Shown: positions 1 to 5,209 of the stretch, in pieces
Numbering within the stretch: the first letter of the stretch is position 1
Layout: each line of letters opens with the position of its first letter
Source of the DNA: Desulfobacterales bacterium
GTDB taxonomy: Bacteria; Desulfobacterota; Desulfobacteria; Desulfobacterales; DAOWNP01
Length of the DNA: 5,698 nt
Reading direction: 5' to 3'
NCBI GenBank assembly: GCA_030149595.1
Contig: JASFBI010000142.1
Location: 1-5,698 of the forward strand
Program-made: the position numbers and the translations under genes
Notes under the pieces: generated by a model
Told to the model about the DNA's origin: nothing
Seen by the model: the letters and a program-made list of their open reading frames with translations, nothing else
Database searches by the model: none

Positions 1-294
1 AGCCTGGATATTATCGGGATCAATTCGCGTAATATTTAAATAAGCTGAAAAAGCTTCCTGTGCATTTCCAAGTTTAAGACTGGTTTCACCTAATATTTTA
101 TAAGCTTCTTTAAAGTTTGGATCTATTTTAACAGCATTTTTAAGTTCAAGGCGGGCACTTTTATACTCTTTTTTTTCAAAATAAGATTTCCCCTTTTCAA
201 AATAAGCTTTTTTTTTCTCTGTATCTGAAGAACATCCCAGGGCAAGTACAAATGTTAAAGCTAAAAATAGAGACAATGCCTTTAAATGACCCAT
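1..294 (-). CDS. TPR-repeat lipoprotein, N-terminal part (runs off left edge)
   Basis: The first 98 codons of a gene that continues past the window edge. Residues 1-20 form a lipoprotein signal peptide (short basic start, hydrophobic core, then the lipobox LALG) with the lipidated cysteine at position 21, so the protein should be membrane-anchored on the periplasmic side. From about residue 28 there are two tetratricopeptide-like helical hairpins, roughly 28-61 and 62-95, with the usual pattern: small residues at the A/G positions, the KKEYKSA turn, and DPN or DPD ending each unit. TPR arrays bind other proteins. The repeats resemble those of large TPR lipoproteins such as the PEP-CTERM-associated PrsT type, but two repeats cannot settle this. 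The start at 294 is supported by GGAGGA at 299-304, four bases upstream. It lies 122 bases downstream of the M16 protease gene on the same strand. That gap is AT-rich with no convincing promoter or terminator, so co-transcription is possible. Confidence 0.88.
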   Translation of the reverse strand, partial: MGHLKALSLFLALTFVLALGCSSDTEKKKAYFEKGKSYFEKKEYKSARLELKNAVKIDPNFKEAYKILGETSLKLGNAQEAFSAYLNITRIDPDNIQA

Positions 295-416
295 ATTATC
301 CTCCAAAAATGTTATTTTACTTTCAAAAAATTTTGATTAATGTGAGTTTGCTTAAAGTAATAGTTATAGAATAAAAAATAGTTTTATTAAAGATTTTTAT
401 TTTAAAGTTATTATTT

Positions 417-3314
417 TTACAATTGAGACTCTACAAGTATTAAGGCAGATTTTGAAAGGTTAAGATATTTTTTTGCTAAAAAGTTAATTTCATCTTTTTT
501 TATTAATGAATAATCTTCGGTTATACTCTTTGACCAGTTAAGTTTTTCAGGATAAAATGCAGAACCTGTCATAACATTATTTAACCAGTATATGTTTGAA
601 TTTAACATATCCTTAACAGATGTTAAAATAGGACCTTTTGCAAGTTTTAATTCATCTTCATTTATACCGGATAAAACAACAGATGAAATTATTTTATTTA
701 ATCTGGCTTTCACTATATCTTTTTTTTCAGGGTCAGTAATAACAACAATTTTTAGTACTCCATATCCTTTATATCCTTTTGATGCTTTATTATAAACATA
801 GGAAGAATAGGCAGCTCCAAGTTTTTCTCTTATTTCAACTCTTATTCGTTCAGATAATATCTGTGATAAAAGCATAAGCCTTCTTGTCTTGTTTATATTC
901 CAGTATTCATCTGTAGGAAAAGTTAAATAAATCATACATTTATTTATTTTTGAGGATACTTTAATATTTAATTTTTTACCATTTGGAAATATTGGCAAAT
1001 CAGCCTGATGTTTTACAAAATCTCCCTTTTTTTTCATAATAGATCCAAAATAGATGGAACAAAAGCGGATAACCTCGGAGATATTACAGTCTCCTATTAC
1101 AGAGATTTCCAGCTGGTTGTCAGATAATGCTTTTTTAATATAGTTTTTTATATCATCTATGTTTATGTTATTGAATTTGTCAATTGGTGGAATACCAAAT
1201 TTCAAATCTCCTCCTGCAAGAAAAGAATTTCCGGAAAGAGCCATGGCTCCTTCTGCTTTTTTTGACAGGGTTGTTATCATTTTTTTGATTTTTATTTTGG
1301 CAAGATCATAAGCTTCAATATTTATACCTTGATCTATAACATGGGTGTAGAGCAGTTGAAAAAGAGTTTCAATTTCACTGGATTCGGAAACTCCATTATA
1401 TTCAAATCTGTTCTCTTTTATATTAAACACAGCAGATACATTTTTACCAGAAAGAGCTCTGGAAATATCATCTTTTATATATTTCCCTAATCCGCTTCCA
1501 TTAACTACAGCTTCGGAAAATATGGCGAGCCCTGGTTTGTCTTTTGGCTCATCAAGTTTCCCGTGGCCAAAGGCTATATTTATCAATACCTTGTTTTTCT
1601 CAAAATCTGTTTTTTTAATATTAAGCCTTACACCATTTTCAAAATCTAACGAAATAATTCCAATATCTTTATACTCTGTTCTATTTAAAATTTTTCCTCT
1701 TTTTTTACCAGCAGCGAGATATGGGAATTTAATAAGTTTATTCTCAGCGTAGGGAGCAGCCTTTATGGTTTTACTTTTTGTATACATTTTCAGTATCTGT
1801 TTTCCAGGGGCAGTGTTTTTTTTATTTAAATCAACATTTCCTGTTACAACGATAAGTCTGTGGGAAGGTGTCCAGATTTTAGCAAATTCTGAATTTATTG
1901 TTTTTAATGATACAGCGTTTATCATGGATTCATAAAGAAGTTTTTCCTGGGCAGGAGACATAAATACCTTATCATTATTGTAATGACTAATCAGGCTTCT
2001 TGCAAGAACACTGCTTTTTCTTGTGGGTGCAGTTTTTACAGCATTTGTGATACTTGCTGTATAATCTTTTTTTACTCTTTCTATCTCAGATTTAGTAAAA
2101 CCGTACTTAAGAGCACCTCTTAATGTATTTTCCAGTAAAGCTACAGTATCCTGTAATTTTTCAGGTAAACATCTGGCTGAAATTTCTCCATAAACAATAT
2201 CTTTAAAAAACATGCCGGAAAAAGCTGAAGCTGATGTAACAGGGGCACTGCCTTTTCCTATTAATGCACTGAATCTGTTATTTATAATAGAACATGCCAT
2301 ATCCTGATAAAGCTCTGTTTTTCGCTGTTTTTTTGTTTCAATTCCTTTTTTGTAATCAGTTACAACGCAAATGCTTACATTGGTATCTCCTGCCTCATTT
2401 TCATAATGATAAAATGGTTTAATACCCCTGTGATTTATCTTCTCTGCATTTTTTTTAATACAAATCAGTGGTTTTCTTGGGAATAAATCAGAAAATCGAT
2501 CTTCAATCATTTTTGAGGCAAGGTCTGTATCAAAATCTCCAACTAATATAAGGGACATATTTTTTGGTCTGTACCATGTATCATAGAAAAGCCTAAGATC
2601 ATCTGTATCTGTATTTTTTATTATTTTTTCTAAACCTATGGGAAACCGGTTGGTAAGCTGTGATCCCTGAAGTTCAAATTTAAGTACTGAAACAAAAGTT
2701 CTGTAAGAAACAGAATCCCTTGCTCTTTTTTCTTCTAAAATAACTTTTCTTTCACGATCTGCTTCTGATTGTAGCAAAAGAGCTCCTCCTGCATAATCGT
2801 GCATAACAAGAAGTCCTTTTTCAAGATTTTCCAATTTGCCATTTGGCAGGAACAGATCGTAGACTGTTTCATTAAAGCCTGTATGGGCATTGGTATCACC
2901 ACCAAAATTCATACCTAATTTTTGAAAATATTTAATTAATTCACCGGGTTTAAAATGAGTTGAACCGCAAAAAAGCATATGTTCTAAAAAATGAGCAATA
3001 CCCTGCTGATTATCATTTTCACTTAATGATCCAATATTTACATTAAGATGCATACTGACTCTATCTTTAGGGGTACTGTTTTTCATTAAAATATACTTGA
3101 AACCATTGGGAAGGGTTTTATATATGACACTTCTATCATGATCAAGGTCGGTTTTGTCCTTGGGCCATAGTGCGTTGGAGTTGTTAAGATTTCTGCAAAT
3201 TGTTTTATTATTAAAAGATCTGGCATCTGAAGCAGATGATAATAAAATTAAAAATTGTATAAACAATAGAAAAACCAATAAGACTGAAAAGTATTTTATT
3301 TTTTGTATATGCAT
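417..3314 (-). CDS. Exported M16-family zinc metalloprotease (PqqL/insulinase-like)
   Basis: A 965-residue protein with the full-length two-lobed architecture of M16 peptidases, zinc enzymes that enclose and cut unfolded peptides in a clamshell chamber. Residues 1-33 hold a basic start and a long hydrophobic stretch ending near SSASDA, a Sec signal peptide or membrane anchor, so it probably acts in the periplasm. The N-lobe (about 62-500) carries the inverted zinc motif HFLEH: H108 and H112 are ligands and E111 the catalytic base. By family alignment the third ligand is E195 in RERKVILEE, with E188 the usual supporting acidic residue. The C-lobe (about 545-955) keeps the substrate-binding Arg/Tyr pair R829 and Y836 in REKLGAAY, with the seven-residue spacing seen in insulin-degrading enzyme. 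Length and the C-terminal YPEKL...DY...L.KKYL pattern are closest to PqqL (about 930 residues); a role in PQQ synthesis should not be assumed. AAGGAG at 3323-3328, eight bases upstream, supports the start. All catalytic residues are present, so it is probably active. Confidence 0.93.
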   Translation of the reverse strand: MHIQKIKYFSVLLVFLLFIQFLILLSSASDARSFNNKTICRNLNNSNALWPKDKTDLDHDRSVIYKTLPNGFKYILMKNSTPKDRVSMHLNVNIGSLSENDNQQGIAHFLEHMLFCGSTHFKPGELIKYFQKLGMNFGGDTNAHTGFNETVYDLFLPNGKLENLEKGLLVMHDYAGGALLLQSEADRERKVILEEKRARDSVSYRTFVSVLKFELQGSQLTNRFPIGLEKIIKNTDTDDLRLFYDTWYRPKNMSLILVGDFDTDLASKMIEDRFSDLFPRKPLICIKKNAEKINHRGIKPFYHYENEAGDTNVSICVVTDYKKGIETKKQRKTELYQDMACSIINNRFSALIGKGSAPVTSASAFSGMFFKDIVYGEISARCLPEKLQDTVALLENTLRGALKYGFTKSEIERVKKDYTASITNAVKTAPTRKSSVLARSLISHYNNDKVFMSPAQEKLLYESMINAVSLKTINSEFAKIWTPSHRLIVVTGNVDLNKKNTAPGKQILKMYTKSKTIKAAPYAENKLIKFPYLAAGKKRGKILNRTEYKDIGIISLDFENGVRLNIKKTDFEKNKVLINIAFGHGKLDEPKDKPGLAIFSEAVVNGSGLGKYIKDDISRALSGKNVSAVFNIKENRFEYNGVSESSEIETLFQLLYTHVIDQGINIEAYDLAKIKIKKMITTLSKKAEGAMALSGNSFLAGGDLKFGIPPIDKFNNINIDDIKNYIKKALSDNQLEISVIGDCNISEVIRFCSIYFGSIMKKKGDFVKHQADLPIFPNGKKLNIKVSSKINKCMIYLTFPTDEYWNINKTRRLMLLSQILSERIRVEIREKLGAAYSSYVYNKASKGYKGYGVLKIVVITDPEKKDIVKARLNKIISSVVLSGINEDELKLAKGPILTSVKDMLNSNIYWLNNVMTGSAFYPEKLNWSKSITEDYSLIKKDEINFLAKKYLNLSKSALILVESQL

Positions 3315-3358
3315 TTAAAGTTCTCCTTGAATATTCAAAAGATACATGGTCTTCATAA

Positions 3359-3394
3359 GTAACTAAATTATTTTCCATGATAATTTTTAGTTAC
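3359..3394. repeat. Inverted repeat in the leader of the M16 gene
   Basis: GTAACTAAA at 3359-3367 and TTTAGTTAC at 3386-3394 are perfect 9-bp complements. Three more A-T pairs can form inside them past a 2-base bulge, leaving a 10-base loop. A near copy of the right arm, TTTAGTTAT, recurs at 3446-3454. The repeat lies 45-80 bases upstream of the M16 start codon, so it could be a leader hairpin in that mRNA or a dyad operator. The stem is AT-rich and has no following U tract, so it is not a standard terminator. Its function is unknown. Confidence 0.5.
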
Positions 3395-3632
3395 CTATTC
3401 GGATTGGTCTAAGCCATGACTGAGGGGAACGCTATTTAATATAAATTTAGTTATCTTCTGACATGAGAACAGCACTTCCCTTTTTTCAAGTGGAGACCTT
3501 TGAACAGCCACTTTTAATGAATTTTATTATTTAAAAATCTCAAGTGATAACAACAGATTCATGTGATAATTATGTTTGATCAACTATGAAGTATAATTTT
3601 GTACGTGCGTCATTCACTGATAATATCGGCAT
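3395..3632 (-). pseudogene. Decayed Phd/YefM-family antitoxin gene
   Basis: Read on the minus strand from ATG at 3632, the first 20 codons give MPILSVNDARTKLYFIVDQT, the classic N-terminal DNA-binding start of Phd/YefM antitoxins. A TAA (3570-3572) follows, but the same frame continues LSHESVVIT, a stop, and, after a 54-base insertion, KKGSAVLMSEDN before a TAA at 3447-3449. This order (DQT..SHE..VVITGKK..AVLMSE) is the family's signature. In another frame LNSVP at 3425-3439 matches the conserved motif of the C-terminal half, implying a frameshift and a deletion of roughly 17 bases. The remainder reads to a TAG at 3395-3397 without clear homology. The family normally has about 80-90 codons, and without the insertion the remnant is about 61. 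The Shine-Dalgarno AAGGAGG (3639-3645, six bases from ATG) and a promoter remain. Intact members bind and neutralise a RelE/YoeB-type or Doc toxin and repress their own promoter. No toxin gene is seen, and this copy cannot make a full antitoxin. Confidence 0.82.
3486..3546. repeat. 7-bp direct repeats bounding a 54-base insertion in the antitoxin relic
   Basis: TCAAGTG occurs at 3486-3492 and again at 3540-3546, exactly 54 bases (18 codons) apart. Removing one unit joins VVIT directly to a stop and KKGSAVLMSEDN, restoring the normal antitoxin order. The segment therefore looks like an insertion that left a 7-bp target duplication plus 47 bases of foreign or filler DNA. The ends carry only a short GAGA/TCTC inversion, so no known transposon can be named. 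A replication-slippage origin is also possible. Confidence 0.6.
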
Positions 3633-3649
3633 TTTTATCCTCCTTTCTT

Positions 3650-3684
3650 TTTGTTTAAAATACGCTATGCATATGTAATGTCAA
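3650..3684 (-). promoter_or_regulatory. Sigma70-type promoter of the antitoxin relic, reading toward the M16 gene
   Basis: On the minus strand a perfect -35, TTGACA (3679-3684), is followed after 16 bases by TATTTT (3657-3662), predicting transcription from about 3650. The Shine-Dalgarno and ATG of the antitoxin relic follow immediately, as in an ordinary type II toxin-antitoxin promoter. The 8-bp palindrome TATGCATA (3666-3673) lies in the spacer and could be part of the old autoregulatory operator. No clear terminator lies between here and the protease start at 3314, and no better promoter for that gene is visible, so this is the best candidate promoter for the M16 gene. Confidence 0.6.
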
Positions 3685-3750
3685 GATATTATTTTATCAG
3701 AATGCTGGGTACAACCACTTGCTATATAGTGCCTGAACGAAAACTATGAT

Positions 3751-3777
3751 TTTTTCTCAAGAAAAATTCAAATTTGA
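3751..3777. promoter_or_regulatory. Two palindromes just upstream of the FNR-type site
   Basis: A 16-bp perfect palindrome with arms TTTTTCT and AGAAAAA around CA occupies 3751-3766. The 10-bp palindrome TCAAATTTGA occupies 3768-3777 and overlaps the left half of the FNR-type site. They sit at about -70 to -44 of the predicted export-operon promoter, a usual place for additional activator or repressor binding. AT-rich sequence makes chance palindromes common, so each alone is weak evidence. Confidence 0.35.
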
Positions 3778-3788
3778 TTTATATCAAA
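3773..3788 (+). promoter_or_regulatory. FNR-type binding site (TTGAT-N4-ATCAA)
   Basis: TTGAT (3774-3778), TTAT, ATCAA (3783-3787) matches the FNR consensus at all ten conserved positions, and the palindrome extends one more base each side (T3773, A3788). FNR is the oxygen-sensing iron-sulfur regulator of the CRP/FNR superfamily; related regulators use similar sites. The centre at 3780.5 lies about 41 bases before the predicted start point near 3821, the spacing of class II activated promoters. This suggests the export operon responds to oxygen or a related signal. Which protein binds is inferred. Confidence 0.6.
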
Positions 3789-3808
3789 GCTATTGCAAAA
3801 CATTGTGG

Positions 3809-3821
3809 TATAAACATAGTA
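3809..3821 (+). promoter_or_regulatory. Extended -10 promoter of the TolC/adaptor operon
   Basis: TATAAA at 3809-3814 is preceded by TGG (3806-3808), an extended -10 TGn motif, and predicts transcription from about 3821. There is no -35 hexamer at the right distance; the FNR-type site takes that place, as expected for an activator-dependent promoter. The 5' leader before the first coding signals would be about 65-80 bases. Confidence 0.6.
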
Positions 3822-3827
3822 TGTTTA
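3811..3827 (+). promoter_or_regulatory. 17-bp palindromic operator over the -10 and start point
   Basis: TAAACAT and ATGTTTA are perfect 7-bp inverted arms around AGT. The palindrome overlaps the last four bases of the -10 element and covers the predicted start at 3821, where a bound protein would block RNA polymerase. Size and position resemble operators of TetR/AcrR-type repressors that control efflux operons. No such regulator gene is in the window, so the family assignment is inference. Confidence 0.5.
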
Positions 3828-3884
3828 AAAAAGTAGAGAGATAGTAACCAGTTTACATCAAATAGGAAAATAGCAAAAAAAACA

Positions 3885-3916
3885 ATGGGGAAAAAAACAT
3901 TAAAATTTATTTTTTG
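3885..3916 (+). other. Disrupted start region of the TolC-family gene
   Basis: Two readings would give the TolC gene a proper signal peptide. First, ATG at 3885 starts MGKKTLKFIF and hits TGA at 3915; a -1 shift in the run of six T (3910-3915) joins it to LIQIIIVFFTGEACA of the main frame. Second, ATT at 3899, in the main frame, gives KIYFLIQ leading into the same hydrophobic core. It has GGGGA eight bases upstream, a layout like the GGAG-A-rich-ATG of the next gene. The only listed start codon in frame before the mature part is TTG at 3914, which would leave no basic residues and has no ribosome site. The cause may be a missing T in the sequence, an ATG-to-ATT change, a rare AUU start, or real slippage. 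Confidence 0.55.
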
Positions 3917-5209
3917 ATACAGATTATAATTGTTTTTTTTACAGGGGAAGCCTGTGCTTTTACCATGGAAGATGCTGTTGGTTTTGCTTTGACCAACAAT
4001 TTGAATCTGCAAAAGCAGCAAATGAACAAAAAATTTAGTGATAATGATCTTCTCGGAAAAAAGTCACAAAATTTTGGCAGAATAGCCATGCTATCTTCCT
4101 ACACCCATTATAACCGCCCACGTACTCTGGTTCCAATGACTCCGGCATTAATTATTGGCGGTTCATCTGAAGTTTCTACAACAAAGGACATTTTTGTAAC
4201 AGGCATTATGTATGAAATACCTCTTTTTACTGGTTTTGCTCAAAAAAGTTCAATTAAGATTGCATCCTTGCAAAAAAAAATAGCCGGTTCGGCCATTAAA
4301 TTAACCCGTGAAAAACTGATTTATAATGTAAAAACAATCTATATAAACATTCTTGCACTCCAGTCCCAGAATGAAGCTCAACAGCTATACATAAAGGCAT
4401 TGCAGGGATTTTATAATGTAATTATCCAGGAGGTTATCCTTGGAAGAAGAGCTGTGGTTGAACAGTTAAAGGCAGCAGCAGAAGTTGAAAATGCAAAAGC
4501 CTTTGCAGGTGAAATTTGTGGAAATATTACAATTGTTAAAGCGACTCTTGCTGCTTTATTGAATATTGACAAGCTCCCTGTTCTTGAAAAAACAGCTATA
4601 AAAGTAATCCCCCATGAAATAAGCGACTATTCCCATGAAATAAAAAAGCTTGAACAGTACCGTCTGAAAAAGTTAAATATTGAAAAAAACGAAAACCTTG
4701 TTCAAAAAGCCAGGGCAGCTCTATTCCCACAGATTGCATTTAATACTTTTTATGGCCATAATTTTGGCCCCAATGATTCCTCTAATCCAAACAGTGGTGA
4801 CTGGGAAAACAAAGAAGTGTGGCAGGCAGGTTTTAATTTAAAATGGAATATTTTTGATTTTGGAAGTAAAAAATCCAAAATTCAAAAAGCTAAAATTCGT
4901 AAACAACAGAGCCTGCTGGAAAAACGGAATACCGAACTCGAAATAAAAAAGAAGATAATTAAAGCAAATACAGAAATAAAAACAGCCATGAACAGGTACT
5001 ATTCTGCTAAAGCTGAGCTTGCAATGACCAGGAAGGTGGAAATTATTGAACAGGTCAGGTTTGACAATGGAGTTATAAGTATAAATGACCTGCTCTATGT
5101 TAGAGCCCGCAATCAACAGACTTTAAGTCGATTTATAAATGCCGGGTATACATATCAAAGTGCTCAGTTTTACCTTGATTATTTGCTTGAGAATGGAGAA
5201 AAAAGATGA
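3914..5209 (+). CDS. TolC-family outer-membrane efflux channel protein
   Basis: A 431-residue frame from TTG at 3914 encoding an outer-membrane factor, the trimeric barrel and periplasmic tunnel through which tripartite pumps export substrates. The mature protein probably starts at F16, after the signal-peptidase site EACA, with FTMEDAVGFALTNNLNLQ, the standard opening helix. Two structural repeats follow: the first beta-strand pair near residues 55-110 ends in EIPLFTGF and leads into long coiled helices to about 215. The second pair near 270-317 ends in WNIFDFGSKK, and the final helices carry RFDNGVISINDLLYVRARN (382-400). This is the normal repeat order and a normal length. The signal peptide is incomplete from TTG; the true start is probably ATT at 3899 or ATG at 3885 with a frameshift. 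It overlaps the adaptor gene by ATGA, so the two are co-translated. Transcription probably starts near 3821 under an FNR-type site and a palindromic operator. Substrate cannot be told. Confidence 0.9.
   Translation: MIQIIIVFFTGEACAFTMEDAVGFALTNNLNLQKQQMNKKFSDNDLLGKKSQNFGRIAMLSSYTHYNRPRTLVPMTPALIIGGSSEVSTTKDIFVTGIMYEIPLFTGFAQKSSIKIASLQKKIAGSAIKLTREKLIYNVKTIYINILALQSQNEAQQLYIKALQGFYNVIIQEVILGRRAVVEQLKAAAEVENAKAFAGEICGNITIVKATLAALLNIDKLPVLEKTAIKVIPHEISDYSHEIKKLEQYRLKKLNIEKNENLVQKARAALFPQIAFNTFYGHNFGPNDSSNPNSGDWENKEVWQAGFNLKWNIFDFGSKKSKIQKAKIRKQQSLLEKRNTELEIKKKIIKANTEIKTAMNRYYSAKAELAMTRKVEIIEQVRFDNGVISINDLLYVRARNQQTLSRFINAGYTYQSAQFYLDYLLENGEKR

Noticed and set aside
370..388. AATAAAA/TTTTATT hairpin downstream of the M16 gene as a terminator
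   Set aside because: The seven pairs are all A-T with a 5-base loop, too weak to call a terminator in such AT-rich DNA.
592..795. Plus-strand open frame of 67 codons inside the M16 gene
   Set aside because: It lies opposite clearly conserved protease sequence and has no ribosome site or recognisable product.
1522..1752. Plus-strand open frame of 76 codons inside the M16 gene
   Set aside because: It is an antisense shadow of the protease with no family resemblance; its hydrophobic, Phe/Ser-rich composition is an artefact of AT-rich Lys-rich coding on the other strand.
3215..3378. Minus-strand short frame starting MENNLVTYEDHV that overlaps the M16 start
   Set aside because: It has no ribosome site, and its hydrophobic end merely reflects the protease signal-sequence DNA read in another frame.
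3488..3513. AAGTGG/CCACTT inverted repeat with a 14-base loop
   Set aside because: A six-bp stem in the antitoxin relic next to the insertion repeat; its length and loop are within chance expectation.
3396..3514. Minus-strand GTG frame (VAVQRSP...) as a toxin or small gene
   Set aside because: It has no Shine-Dalgarno and no resemblance to RelE, YoeB or Doc toxins. Its only family-like part, LNSVP, is better explained as the frameshifted tail of the antitoxin relic.
3779..4021. Minus-strand open frame of 80 codons over the promoter and TolC start
   Set aside because: It covers the FNR-type promoter and the signal-peptide region of the opposite-strand gene, and shows no domain or Shine-Dalgarno support.
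3907..4089. Minus-strand open frame of 60 codons
   Set aside because: It is antisense to the conserved N-terminal helix of the TolC-family protein and has no independent evidence.
4838..5116. Minus-strand open frame of 92 codons
   Set aside because: It is antisense to the second conserved repeat of the channel protein and is a shadow frame.
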